DNA from: Clostridia bacterium
Lineage (GTDB): Bacteria > Bacillota_A > Clostridia > Oscillospirales > CAG-272
Assembly (NCBI GenBank): GCA_017414605.1
Contig: JAFQLG010000088.1
Coordinates: forward strand, 1-39,043
Direction: 5' to 3'
Length of the DNA: 39,043 nucleotides
In this document: positions 31,523 through 39,043 of the stretch, piece after piece
Position numbering within the stretch: the first letter of the stretch is position 1
How the letters are laid out: each line of letters starts with the position of its first letter
Program-made: the position numbers and the translations under genes
The notes under the pieces: model-generated
What the model was told of the DNA's origin: nothing
The model's input: only the letters and a program-made list of their open reading frames with translations
Database searches by the model: none

Positions 31523-33592
31523 TCACTTTCTCTGCTTTTCAATGAGTTTTTTAAGAATGTATTTAGCTCCAACCTCGCAGGAGTAGCCAACGTTGTACAC
31601 CGCACGGTGAAGCGCTTTCTCTATCTTTTGCTCATACTCACGTGAGCGAGCAAAGGTATCCTTTGCTATGTCACCGATCTTTGCAACGTCGCTCTTTTCA
31701 ATGGATATTCCTATCTCATCTCTCAAGGTTATCTCAATGGGCTCGCAGTCTATCTTTTGCCAATTTTCATTAAGCACCTTCATTTTTGTATTTATGAACA
31801 GCGTTGGGCGCTTTGTAGCAAAGCTGAACTCAAAGGATATTCCCGACCAATCCGTTATCATGAGGTCGGATGAATAAATTGACTTATTGGTTGAAAAGTC
31901 AAGCTCAAAGGTAAGTCCCTCGCCGATCTTGTCGCGCCAGCGCTCCACGATAGCATCCATGCGGTTGCCGTATCTCTTTACGTACTCGGGGTGAGGACGG
32001 ACGGTTACGTGATAATCGTCACAAAGCAGGCCGTTCAAAAGATCGTCTATGCAAGAATCGAGAATATTGTCTTCATTCCACGTAGGCGCGATCAGAATTT
32101 CTTTTCTGCCGCCCACCTTGTGCGTCTTTTTCTCCTCGTTTCCAAGTACTATAAGATCGTCAACCAAAGGATAGCCGAACTCAACGCAGGTCTTTTCGGG
32201 CAGCCCGTAAACGCGCTCAGTCGCCTTTACCTCGCGCTTAATATGCTCTCCCGCGCAGAATATGGTATCAAAGGCATCAAGAGAGCCTTCCTTCATTCCC
32301 ATATGCATACTCATCAGCGCATGGGGAGCGTAAACATACTCTATGTCGTCCTGCATTCTCGATTTCTTAAGATAATACTTTTCGAGGTCGGGCGTGGTCA
32401 TAACTATCATATCGCACTCAAGCTTGAGCATAAGCGATATTGTCTTTTTGAGGCCTATGTAGTAGGGTTTGATGCGGGGCTGTTTTTTGGCAACCTCAAA
32501 TATCACGTCGTTTGGGTCGTTGGTAACGTAATGTATTACCATATCCGAGCCTGCAAGAAGCTCCTCTATAAGTCCCTTGTAATATTTGTAAAATCCGCTC
32601 TTTTCGGAATATATGACAAGATGTTTGTTTACTATGGAGAAAAATCTCCTGTAATCCTCGCTCTCGCGCTTTTTGTTTTCTTTTGCGATGCGTTTTTTCT
32701 GCTCGGTGTTCTCTGCCGCCTCGATCTTGGCAAGCTCCTCGCGGCTCTCCTCAAGCGCCTTATAATCAACGTGCTTTTTAGGGCTTATAGCAACGTTGAG
32801 CAAAAGCAGCTGAAGCACCGACAGTATGTTGCCCGCCATCCAATACAGAGCTATTCCCGCAGGCACAAAGCAACCGAGATACAAAGACAGCGCCACGGAG
32901 AAGATCATAGTTCCATACTTGTTTCCTTTACCTTGCTCGTGCTGAAGCACGTTTGAGCTGTTTTGAGCAAAGCACAAAAGCCAGCTTGATGCCGCCGCAA
33001 GCAGAGGAACGAGCGTATATATCCCCCAAACTGCTGTGGGAACGAGCGTAAGCTCCATGCCGAGAAACGCGGTGTCAAAGCTCTTTACCGAGCCCAAAAG
33101 CCACTCAAATCCCTCGGGCAGAGTGTACGCGCCGTTTCTTATCGCCTCCACCAAGGCTATCTGGAAGGACGAGCTTTCCATATTCACGCCCGCAGCCTCT
33201 GCCATAGCCAATATGTCCGCCTCGGCAACACCGAAAAGATAGCTTAAGGGTCTGTTAATTATGTAAACGACTCCAAGCAAAAGAACTATCTGCAAAACCA
33301 GTGGCACAAGCGTAAGCATGGGGCGATATTTTGCCCTCTTGAAAAGCTTTGCCTGCTCCTGCGACAGTGTTTGTGGGTCGTTGTAATACTTGACCTTGAG
33401 CATATTCATCTCGGGCTGAATCTTGACCATAAGTATAGAGTTGTTATGTATCCATACCGTTATGGGCAATAGCACGAGCTTTGTGGCAAGCGTGAAAAGC
33501 AATATGGCAATGCCATAATCGCCCACCAGCTGCCAGCACCATTTCATTAGCACTCCTAACGGAATGCAGATGTAATATAATATCTGATCCAT
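31523..33592 (-). CDS. fusion of a YidC/Oxa1 insertase domain and a TagB/TagF-like glycerophosphotransferase domain
   Basis: The 689-residue protein has two unrelated parts. Residues 1-273 are a YidC-type insertase: YGIAILLFTLATKLVLLPIT aligns with the first core helix of Bacillus SpoIIIJ (YGLAIIIVTLIIRLLVLP), followed by the IQPEMNMLKVKYYND cytoplasmic hairpin and further helices near 90-113, 183-207 and 224-265. The conserved groove arginine is lysine here (K38). A charged, probably coiled linker (275-320) leads to a GT-B type domain (322-689) with the marks of CDP-glycerol glycerophosphotransferases: YAPHAL (H424), VRPHPEY (H534) and MITDWSGISFEF (578-589). YidC C-termini are cytoplasmic, where TagF enzymes use CDP-glycerol, so topology fits. 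It sits between an LtaS-like enzyme and a small membrane protein. Polymer and substrate are unknown. Confidence 0.88.
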   Translation of the reverse strand: MDQILYYICIPLGVLMKWCWQLVGDYGIAILLFTLATKLVLLPITVWIHNNSILMVKIQPEMNMLKVKYYNDPQTLSQEQAKLFKRAKYRPMLTLVPLVLQIVLLLGVVYIINRPLSYLFGVAEADILAMAEAAGVNMESSSFQIALVEAIRNGAYTLPEGFEWLLGSVKSFDTAFLGMELTLVPTAVWGIYTLVPLLAAASSWLLCFAQNSSNVLQHEQGKGNKYGTMIFSVALSLYLGCFVPAGIALYWMAGNILSVLQLLLLNVAISPKKHVDYKALEESREELAKIEAAENTEQKKRIAKENKKRESEDYRRFFSIVNKHLVIYSEKSGFYKYYKGLIEELLAGSDMVIHYVTNDPNDVIFEVAKKQPRIKPYYIGLKKTISLMLKLECDMIVMTTPDLEKYYLKKSRMQDDIEYVYAPHALMSMHMGMKEGSLDAFDTIFCAGEHIKREVKATERVYGLPEKTCVEFGYPLVDDLIVLGNEEKKTHKVGGRKEILIAPTWNEDNILDSCIDDLLNGLLCDDYHVTVRPHPEYVKRYGNRMDAIVERWRDKIGEGLTFELDFSTNKSIYSSDLMITDWSGISFEFSFATKRPTLFINTKMKVLNENWQKIDCEPIEITLRDEIGISIEKSDVAKIGDIAKDTFARSREYEQKIEKALHRAVYNVGYSCEVGAKYILKKLIEKQRK

Positions 33593-33622
33593 TTTATAGC
33601 TTTCCCTTTTCTTACAGACTTA

Positions 33623-35449
33623 TCACTTTACGATGTCGGTTTCGCCTATTATTATCCAATTCTCTCCATCGTGTGCCGTTCCCCTGATGCTATATTCGTA
33701 AACTCGGTTATACTTGAGGTCGTTATTCTTTGAATTCTTGTACATCTCAAAGAAATAGCGTCTTTCTCTGTCCTCACCCTCGGGAATTTCGTAAAACGAT
33801 TCGCCAATCTTGAACTCGGTGAGCCCCTCGGACTCAAATATCGTATCCCATAGCTCGTCCTGCGACACCTGTGCCGCGCTATATTTAAGCGCGTTTCCGC
33901 TATCCCCCGCTTTTTTGAAGAACATAGCGGTTACCCTGGTGCCGTCATCGCTCTTGCTTGCCGCGCCTATCATTTTACTGTCCGAAAGTGCCGCCGCATG
34001 ATCTCCCGTTATGATGATCGTGGAGTCCTCGTAAATGCCCATGGCTTTCATTTGGTCAATATAGTAATAAATGAGGTCAAAGGTTTCGTTGATGTTCTCC
34101 ACGTGCGACTGTTTTGTATTGTGACATCCGTAAAGGTGAATAAAGGTAAACTGTCCCTCGCCCTCTACCTTTGCAAACTCGGTTTTTTCGAGGCGGTCCT
34201 TCAAATCTTCGGTTGCGGTTTCATTGACCATAAACATATCGCCCGGTGTTTCGTAAACCGCGTGAGCATTTATGGAGGGCGTGCTGAGATAGCCCGCGAG
34301 GTCCTTGACGGCGTGAGGCAAAAATTGGCTCAGCGAGAAGCGCACCATGTCGTAAGCGAGCGCGACTTCGTCGTCAATATAATACTCGTCCACTCCCGAC
34401 GTGTTGTCCACGTACGAGTCCATTACCGATGCATCGGTGTACACGTAGCCATCCTCGGTGTAAAGATTTATATTATAGCCTTTGCTTTTAAGCAAGCCCA
34501 GCTTGCCGCCGTCCGCATAGAACTTTGCAAATTTGTCAGCCTTACTTTCGTTGGTAAAATAATCGTGGTCCTTACCAGTAAGAATAGACGCAACGGCGGG
34601 ATAAGTGCGGCAATAAAGGCTTGTGTAATCGCTGAAATAAGTAAATCCATCCAGCTTGTCAAAGAACCTTGCATCCTCCTTGACCTTTATTTCATAATAA
34701 TTAGAATCAAATCTGTCCACAAGGAAAAAGACAATATTTTTGCCGCCCGAAAGCTCACCCATATTTTCATAGGTAAGCACCATAGGCTCGCTCTGCTCTT
34801 GTCCGCCTGCGTTTTCTGCTCTGTCAATGACGGGGGTATACAGATCCTTTGTGGTGATCGAAACCGATGCAAACCCCACTACCTGTATTGCGAGAACCGC
34901 GATAAGAACGACTGCCGCGCCAACAAAGAAGGGCGCTATATTCTTTTTCTTGAGCCATATCGCCGCAAAAATTGCCGCCGCACCGACTATCAACCATAAA
35001 GCCGCGTTAAGCACTATCGCCGCAGGCTCTATCTCGGCATTTCCGGCACCGTCACCCGCGAGAGAGTCAATGCCCAGATTCAGATAATGCCTTTGAACGA
35101 ACAGCATTACCGTCAGCCAAACGATGACGGCGCAGGCTATGTCGTATGCCCTGCCGTTCAGCAACAGCAAAACAATGAACAAAGCCACTGATACCGCCGC
35201 GCTTATAGCAAGACAAAGTGGAAGGAAATCTCCAAGCGAGAAGGAAAATTCGTTTATGTTCGCTCCATACAGCTCAAATGGGCCGAAAAAGCACACCGTA
35301 AGCGGCGCGGTAAACGCCAAAAGCAGAGAGAGCGGTATTTTTCGTAAAAGCTTATATTTCTTACCCTCATCGCGCACAAAAGCCGCCGATGAGGCCGCCC
35401 CGGTACTGACTTTTTTCTTGTTTGTTTTCTTCTTGTTTTTTGCGCTCAT
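33623..35449 (-). CDS. membrane-anchored sulfatase-fold enzyme (LtaS-like phosphotransferase candidate)
   Basis: A 608-residue protein. A basic N-terminus ([10 protein letters not shown]) precedes about five membrane helices within residues 38-195. The outer domain is of the alkaline phosphatase/sulfatase superfamily: [16 protein letters not shown] (first metal aspartate D245), [16 protein letters not shown] with the likely nucleophile (T282 or C280), [10 protein letters not shown] (H438/H443) and [12 protein letters not shown] (D483, H484). This layout is that of lipoteichoic acid synthases and lipid phosphoethanolamine or phosphoglycerol transferases. Which head group it moves is not readable. 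It is first in the operon, behind GAGGAG, and its product works outside the membrane while its neighbour's TagF-like part works inside. Confidence 0.85.
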   Translation of the reverse strand: MSAKNKKKTNKKKVSTGAASSAAFVRDEGKKYKLLRKIPLSLLLAFTAPLTVCFFGPFELYGANINEFSFSLGDFLPLCLAISAAVSVALFIVLLLLNGRAYDIACAVIVWLTVMLFVQRHYLNLGIDSLAGDGAGNAEIEPAAIVLNAALWLIVGAAAIFAAIWLKKKNIAPFFVGAAVVLIAVLAIQVVGFASVSITTKDLYTPVIDRAENAGGQEQSEPMVLTYENMGELSGGKNIVFFLVDRFDSNYYEIKVKEDARFFDKLDGFTYFSDYTSLYCRTYPAVASILTGKDHDYFTNESKADKFAKFYADGGKLGLLKSKGYNINLYTEDGYVYTDASVMDSYVDNTSGVDEYYIDDEVALAYDMVRFSLSQFLPHAVKDLAGYLSTPSINAHAVYETPGDMFMVNETATEDLKDRLEKTEFAKVEGEGQFTFIHLYGCHNTKQSHVENINETFDLIYYYIDQMKAMGIYEDSTIIITGDHAAALSDSKMIGAASKSDDGTRVTAMFFKKAGDSGNALKYSAAQVSQDELWDTIFESEGLTEFKIGESFYEIPEGEDRERRYFFEMYKNSKNNDLKYNRVYEYSIRGTAHDGENWIIIGETDIVK

Positions 35450-35495
35450 TATGCTATCTCCTCAAAATTCGGACAGATGTGTTCTTGTTATTCTC

Positions 35496-35524
35496 ATAAT
35501 ACACCCTTTTAGCTCTTTTGTCAA
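35496..35524 (-). promoter_or_regulatory. envelope operon promoter
   Basis: Minus strand TTGACA (35524-35519), 17-base spacer, TATTAT (35501-35496), about 45 bases before the sulfatase-fold gene. Confidence 0.82.
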
Positions 35525-35536
35525 GGTTGGCAAGTC

Positions 35537-35577
35537 CATTTTTGCTTGTCAACGCATGTCGTATTTTCATATTATAT
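35537..35577 (+). promoter_or_regulatory. mazF promoter candidate
   Basis: TTGTCA near 35548, an 18-base spacer and TATTAT near 35572, within the divergent region. The leader to mazF would be about 130 bases and holds no antitoxin frame. Confidence 0.5.
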
Positions 35578-35705
35578 TAAGGGGCGGCGCTTTTTATAAA
35601 AATGCCGCTGCATTATCTCTTTTGTGTTTAAGAAGGTCTTGCGGGCGGCAATACTATAAGCAACACCTTATCGCGCTATGCAAAAACAGGAAAGGATACC
35701 CTAAA

Positions 35706-36071
35706 ATGACACCGACAATTAAACGAGGAGATATTTTTTATGCGGATCTGAGCCCCGTGGTTGGCAGCGAGCAGGGCGGATTGCGCCCCGTACTTATTAT
35801 TCAAAACGACGTTGGAAACAAGTACAGCCCCACGGTCATCGCCGCCGCCATAACGTCCCGAATGGACAAGGCAAAGCTTCCCACTCACATAGATATCAAC
35901 GCAACAGGAGTTGGACTTGCCAAGGATTCCGTTGTTCTGCTTGAGCAGATACGCACCCTTGACAAGCGCAGGCTCAAGGAGAAAATGGGACATCTGGACG
36001 GTGATGCAATGAACAAGGTCAACGGCGCTATTGCCATAAGCTGTGGACTCGGTCCATCCGCACAGGCATAA
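35706..36071 (+). CDS. mazF: EndoA-type MazF/PemK endoribonuclease toxin, no antitoxin seen
   Basis: The 121-residue protein matches Bacillus EndoA closely: [48 protein letters not shown] and [17 protein letters not shown]. EndoA cuts mRNA at UACAU-type sites. The start at 35706 is chosen on family length and an AAAGGA ribosome site; the frame runs open further upstream but that part does not look like protein. In Bacillus an ndoAI antitoxin gene lies directly upstream. Here the upstream 250 bases are non-coding and the next gene runs the other way, so it is an orphan in this window. All the residues I expect for the active site (R in RPV, T in AAITSR) are present. Confidence 0.93.
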   Translation: MTPTIKRGDIFYADLSPVVGSEQGGLRPVLIIQNDVGNKYSPTVIAAAITSRMDKAKLPTHIDINATGVGLAKDSVVLLEQIRTLDKRRLKEKMGHLDGDAMNKVNGAIAISCGLGPSAQA

Positions 36072-36078
36072 TTCACAT

Positions 36079-36110
36079 CCCTCAAGGACATCGCTCCTTG
36101 AGGGAGTTTT
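36079..36110 (+). terminator. terminator after mazF
   Basis: Perfect ten-base stem CCCTCAAGGA/TCCTTGAGGG, loop of six, then AGTTTTT. Confidence 0.87.
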
Positions 36111-36123
36111 TGTAAAAATTTTC

Positions 36124-36152
36124 TTTACAATCATCATTTTTTGTGTTATACT
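36124..36152 (+). promoter_or_regulatory. promoter of the MFS transporter-GDPD unit
   Basis: TTTACA (36124-36129), 17-base spacer, TATACT (36147-36152), with GAAAGGA before the ATG. Confidence 0.78.
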
Positions 36153-36195
36153 TGTAACAGCGACACCTAAAATACATATTTGAAAGGATGTTTCT

Positions 36196-37698
36196 ATGAA
36201 ACTCAACTACAAACGCACAATACTCGTAGGATTTGCGTTCTTTCTCATTTCTGCCTTCTGGCAGGCATATGACGCGATAATCCCGCTCATTCTCACCAAC
36301 CACTTTGGTCTTCCCCAATCCATTTCGGGCGCGGTAATGTCCTTTGACAACATTCTTGCCGTATTTATGTTGCCTATTTTCGGCGCACTCTCCGACAAGG
36401 TCATGACAAGATTCGGAAAGCGCACACCTTTTATATTCGTAGGAACCATTGCGGCTGTGATCGCATTTATTTCCCTCACCTTTATCGATACCTATCAGCT
36501 GAGCGCCGTTCTCAATGCAGGCATCTCCGAAAGATATCAGGAAGCGGCTGAGCTTCTTAAGCAAGCAAACGAGCAACTCCAGGCGGCAGGTAAAGCGGGC
36601 GACCAGGCAGCTGTTCTTGCGGCTCAGCAGTCCATAAACGCCATCAACGCAACCATAGAGCAGATAAGAGTAGACACCATGAACATAACGCTTGGCAACA
36701 TCTGGCCCGTTATTTCTTTCGTTGGCGTTCTTCTTCTCGTTCTTATCTCCATGGCAACCTTCCGTTCCCCCGCGGTTGCGCTTATGCCCGACGTTACGGT
36801 GAAGCCTCTGCGCTCCAAGGGTAACGCTATCATCAACCTCATGGGAACCGCAGGCGGTATACTCGTTCTCGTTCTCGGTATGGTGTTCAACACCTCGGGC
36901 AACAAATATATGCAGTACACCGGATACGTTGTTGCGGTATGCGCTATAATGCTCACGGGTCTTTGCGTATTCCTTGCAACAGTAAGAGAGCGCAAATGGG
37001 CACAGGAAATGGAAGAAGACACCAAGCGCCTTGGCCTTGAAGAGCCCGCGGCAGAACAGATCGAAGAGGGCGAAAAGAGAAAGCTCTCGAAAGGCGAATT
37101 CGTTTCCCTTATCCTCATTCTCGCATCCGTTGCGCTTTGGTACATCGGATATAACTCCATAACCAGCAAGTATTCCGTTTACGCTACCAACGTTCTGTTC
37201 TTTGACTTCAACTTTACTCTTATAATTGCGCAGGCTGCGGCTATCGTTGCGTACATCCCCGTTGGTATGATAGCGTCAAAGATAGGAAGAAAAAAGACTA
37301 TCCTTACAGGTATAATCCTTCTCGCGTCTGCTTTCTTCATCGGAAACTTTATCAACTTCGATACCCCCGAGATACTTATGTACCCTGTATTTATTCTTGC
37401 CGGAATAGGCTGGGCTACCATAAACGTAAACTCCTTCCCCATGGTCGTTGAGCTTGCAAAGGGCGGCGAGGTTGGAAAATATACAGGCTACTACTACACC
37501 GCTTCCATGGCGGCTCAGATAGTTGCTCCCATTCTCTCCGGTGTGCTTTACGACGCATTCGGCATGAGAGCAATGTTCTTCTCCTTCGGTACAGTATTCG
37601 TAGCACTCTCCTTTGTAACTATGTTCTTCGTTAAGCACGGAGATGCAAAGCCCGTTCAGAAAAAGAGCGCTCTTGAGAGCCTCGACGTAGACGATTGA
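36196..37698 (+). CDS. MFS transporter, sugar/GPH-like
   Basis: A 500-residue protein with about twelve membrane helices. The loop between helices 2 and 3 reads GALSDKVMTRFGKRTPFIF, the G-x-x-SD-x-x-x-FGxRxP pattern of sucrose/GPH-type carriers, and a matching GMIASKIGRKKTIL stands in the second half. A polar, helix-forming insert (about residues 112-158, with repeated Ala/Gln) lies between helices 3 and 4; it is not usual for the family. A second cytoplasmic loop (about 275-300) is acidic. The substrate is unknown; co-transcription with a glycerophosphodiesterase suggests a sugar or glycerol-containing compound. Confidence 0.9.
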   Translation: MKLNYKRTILVGFAFFLISAFWQAYDAIIPLILTNHFGLPQSISGAVMSFDNILAVFMLPIFGALSDKVMTRFGKRTPFIFVGTIAAVIAFISLTFIDTYQLSAVLNAGISERYQEAAELLKQANEQLQAAGKAGDQAAVLAAQQSINAINATIEQIRVDTMNITLGNIWPVISFVGVLLLVLISMATFRSPAVALMPDVTVKPLRSKGNAIINLMGTAGGILVLVLGMVFNTSGNKYMQYTGYVVAVCAIMLTGLCVFLATVRERKWAQEMEEDTKRLGLEEPAAEQIEEGEKRKLSKGEFVSLILILASVALWYIGYNSITSKYSVYATNVLFFDFNFTLIIAQAAAIVAYIPVGMIASKIGRKKTILTGIILLASAFFIGNFINFDTPEILMYPVFILAGIGWATINVNSFPMVVELAKGGEVGKYTGYYYTASMAAQIVAPILSGVLYDAFGMRAMFFSFGTVFVALSFVTMFFVKHGDAKPVQKKSALESLDVDD

Positions 37699-37699
37699 T

Positions 37700-38530
37700 A
37701 TGGGACCTGTTGAAATAATACTTTTGATAATTGGAATACTTGCCGGCATAGCCGCGCTGCTTTTCCTTGTGTACGCGCTCATTCTCGTACGCCCCGGAAA
37801 AAAGATAAAGCCATCTCCCGCCCTTCTTCGCGATTACGCGCACAGAGGACTTCACGGTAACGGTGTTCCCGAAAACTCAATGCAGGCATTTGAGCTTGCT
37901 TGTCAGGGCGGCTATGGAATAGAGCTTGATGTCCAGCTCTCCTCTGACGGTGTCGTTATGGTATTCCACGATGACACCCTCAATCGCGTGACGGGTGTTG
38001 ACAACAAGGTGTGTAATCTTACCTCGGAGGAGCTTACTAAAATTTCTCTTTCGGGAACAGATCAGACCATTCCCACGTTTATAGACGTCCTCAAGCTTGT
38101 AGACGGCAGGGTTCCTCTTCTCGTTGAGCTCAAGGGCGAGAGCTTTGACGTATCCCTTTGCAAAAAGGTCGCCGACATTCTTGTAGAATATAAGGGCGAG
38201 TTCTGCGTTGAGTCCTTCAACCCCCTTTTAATAAGAGAGATAAAGAAATACCTGCCCGACACGTTCCGCGGTCAGCTTTATACCAACGTTTGCAGAGATA
38301 AAAAGAGCCACTCGGCGCTTAACGTTATAATCAGCCTTATGGCGCTTAATTTCCTGGCAACGCCCGATTTTATCGCCTACAACAAGCTTGACCGCAATTC
38401 CCTGCCCGTAAAGCTTTCGGCAAAGCTTTACAATGCCCCGTCGTTTGTATGGACGACGCGCGGCAAGGCAGAGCTTGAGACGGCACACGCTCTTGGCGAG
38501 ATCCCAATTTTCGAGGACCGCAACAAATAA
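37700..38530 (+). CDS. membrane-anchored glycerophosphodiester phosphodiesterase
   Basis: The 276-residue protein begins with one membrane helix (about 3-30) and continues as a GDPD TIM barrel: AHRGLHGNGVPENSMQAF (H48, R49, E58), IELDVQLSSDG (E75, D77), VFHDDTLNRVTG (H90) and LLVELKGE in the middle. These are the metal and catalytic residues of the family, which cuts glycerophosphodiesters to glycerol 3-phosphate. It starts two bases after the transporter stop and has no good ribosome site of its own, so it is probably coupled. Whether the enzyme faces out or in depends on the helix orientation; Lys-rich residues follow the helix, which favours a cytoplasmic catalytic domain. Confidence 0.93.
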   Translation: MGPVEIILLIIGILAGIAALLFLVYALILVRPGKKIKPSPALLRDYAHRGLHGNGVPENSMQAFELACQGGYGIELDVQLSSDGVVMVFHDDTLNRVTGVDNKVCNLTSEELTKISLSGTDQTIPTFIDVLKLVDGRVPLLVELKGESFDVSLCKKVADILVEYKGEFCVESFNPLLIREIKKYLPDTFRGQLYTNVCRDKKSHSALNVIISLMALNFLATPDFIAYNKLDRNSLPVKLSAKLYNAPSFVWTTRGKAELETAHALGEIPIFEDRNK

Positions 38531-38543
38531 TTTTATAAAAACG

Positions 38544-38576
38544 ACCGCATTCTCGCCATTGAGAGTGCGGTTTTTT
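38544..38576 (+). terminator. terminator after the GDPD gene
   Basis: Eleven-base stem ACCGCATTCTC/GAGAGTGCGGT with one G-T pair, loop GCCATT, followed by TTTTTT. Confidence 0.88.
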
Positions 38577-38600
38577 GTTTACTATTTTTTGAAATATTAC

Positions 38601-38629
38601 TTGATTTTAGGTGCATAATGTGATAAAAT
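38601..38629 (+). promoter_or_regulatory. promoter of the aldolase gene
   Basis: TTGATT (38601-38606), 17-base spacer, TAAAAT (38624-38629), about 60 bases before the ATG. Confidence 0.7.
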
Positions 38630-38691
38630 ATTATCGGTAAAATTAAAAACATCAAAAATCCGCCACGTGCGGTAAGAAAGGCAAAGAAACA

Positions 38692-39043
38692 ATGGCTCTT
38701 GTAACAACAAAGGAAATGTTCAAAAAGGCATACGAAGGCGGCTATGCTATCGGTGCTTTCAACATCAACAACATGGAGATAATCCAGGCTATCACCGAGG
38801 CGGCAGAGGAAACAAAGTCCCCCGTTATCCTTCAGGTATCCGCAGGCGCGCGCAAGTATGCAAAGCACGAGTATCTTCTCGCTTTGGCTAATGCAGCAGT
38901 TAAGGATAGCGGCATTGACCTCGCCCTCCACCTTGACCACGGCGCAGATTTTGAGATCTGCAAGGCTTGTATCGACGGCGGCTTTACCTCCGTTATGATA
39001 GACGGCTCGCACCACGCATACGAGGACAACATTGCTCTCACCA
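38692..39043 (+). CDS. fba: class II fructose-bisphosphate aldolase, 3' end outside the window
   Basis: The frame is open from ATG 38692 to the window end (117 residues). It begins MALVTTKEMFKKAYEGGYAI, then GAFNINNMEIIQAITEAA and LALHLDHGADFEICKACIDG, where the HLDHG motif holds the zinc histidine and the catalytic aspartate of class II aldolases, followed by SVMIDGSHHAYEDN. It splits fructose 1,6-bisphosphate in glycolysis. About two thirds of the protein lies beyond the edge. The ribosome site is GAAAGG. Some related class II aldolases act on tagatose bisphosphate; the visible part cannot fully exclude that. Confidence 0.93.
   Translation, partial: MALVTTKEMFKKAYEGGYAIGAFNINNMEIIQAITEAAEETKSPVILQVSAGARKYAKHEYLLALANAAVKDSGIDLALHLDHGADFEICKACIDGGFTSVMIDGSHHAYEDNIALT

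Noticed and set aside
35124..35705. Possible long N-terminal extension of MazF
   Set aside because: The frame is open but overlaps the sulfatase-fold gene and promoters on the opposite strand, and MazF has a normal start with a ribosome site at 35706.
1..39043. CRISPR arrays, tRNA or rRNA genes, insertion sequences
   Set aside because: I looked for regularly spaced repeats, tRNA T-arm signatures and transposase motifs on both strands and saw none.

Overview
The window looks like a chromosomal segment of a spore-forming Firmicute, most likely class Clostridia. The reasons are the gene order yicC-remA-rpoZ-priA-def-fmt-rsmB-rlmN-(PASTA)-rsgA-thiN-spoVM, which follows the Bacillus/Clostridium ylo-spoVM locus, together with a SpoVM-like peptide, an EndoA-type MazF, strong AGGAGG ribosome binding sites and many TTGACA-17-TATAAT promoters. 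I cannot fix the family or genus from sequence alone.

Layout. (1) 1-12,389, minus strand: one long housekeeping operon read from a promoter near 12,375, running from yicC to the truncated ygiQ. It covers RNA polymerase omega, replication restart, N-terminal formyl-Met handling, rRNA methylation, ribosome assembly GTPase and thiamine pyrophosphate synthesis, and ends at spoVM, which has its own promoter candidate. Compared with Bacillus, gmk, coaBC, rpe, prpC and the kinase part of prkC are absent from the locus; a kinase-less PASTA membrane protein sits where prkC belongs. (2) 12,430-17,420: cysS-gtrA, a DUF1015 gene broken by an in-frame TGA, and a divergent aspartate kinase gene broken by a +1 shift in a T5 run. 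(3) 17,425-20,193, minus: ychF-trmB-truB. (4) 20,222-24,300, minus: an accessory operon of a Fic protein and a BcgI-like two-subunit restriction-modification system, with three back-to-back perfect inverted repeats inside the specificity gene. (5) 24,450-27,335, plus: an OmpR-type response regulator with no neighbouring kinase, a membrane HtrA-type protease and a single-gene acyl carrier protein unit. (6) 27,347-31,073: a secreted cohesin-like protein, a small lipoprotein, and the serC-serA serine pathway operon. (7) 31,210-35,524, minus: an envelope operon encoding a membrane LtaS-like sulfatase-fold enzyme, a 689-residue fusion of a YidC/Oxa1 insertase to a TagB/TagF-like glycerophosphotransferase, and a small membrane protein. 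(8) 35,537-39,043, plus: orphan mazF, an MFS transporter with a glycerophosphodiesterase, and the start of class II fructose-bisphosphate aldolase.

The most unusual items are the YidC-TagB/F fusion and its operon, the hairpin cluster in the specificity subunit, the kinase-less PASTA protein, and the Fic-led restriction operon. Glycerol-phosphate chemistry recurs in regions 7 and 8 (TagF-like domain, LtaS-like enzyme, GDPD), which suggests, without proving it, a surface polymer of glycerol phosphate type. All functional statements rest on motif recognition by eye; no database search was run.
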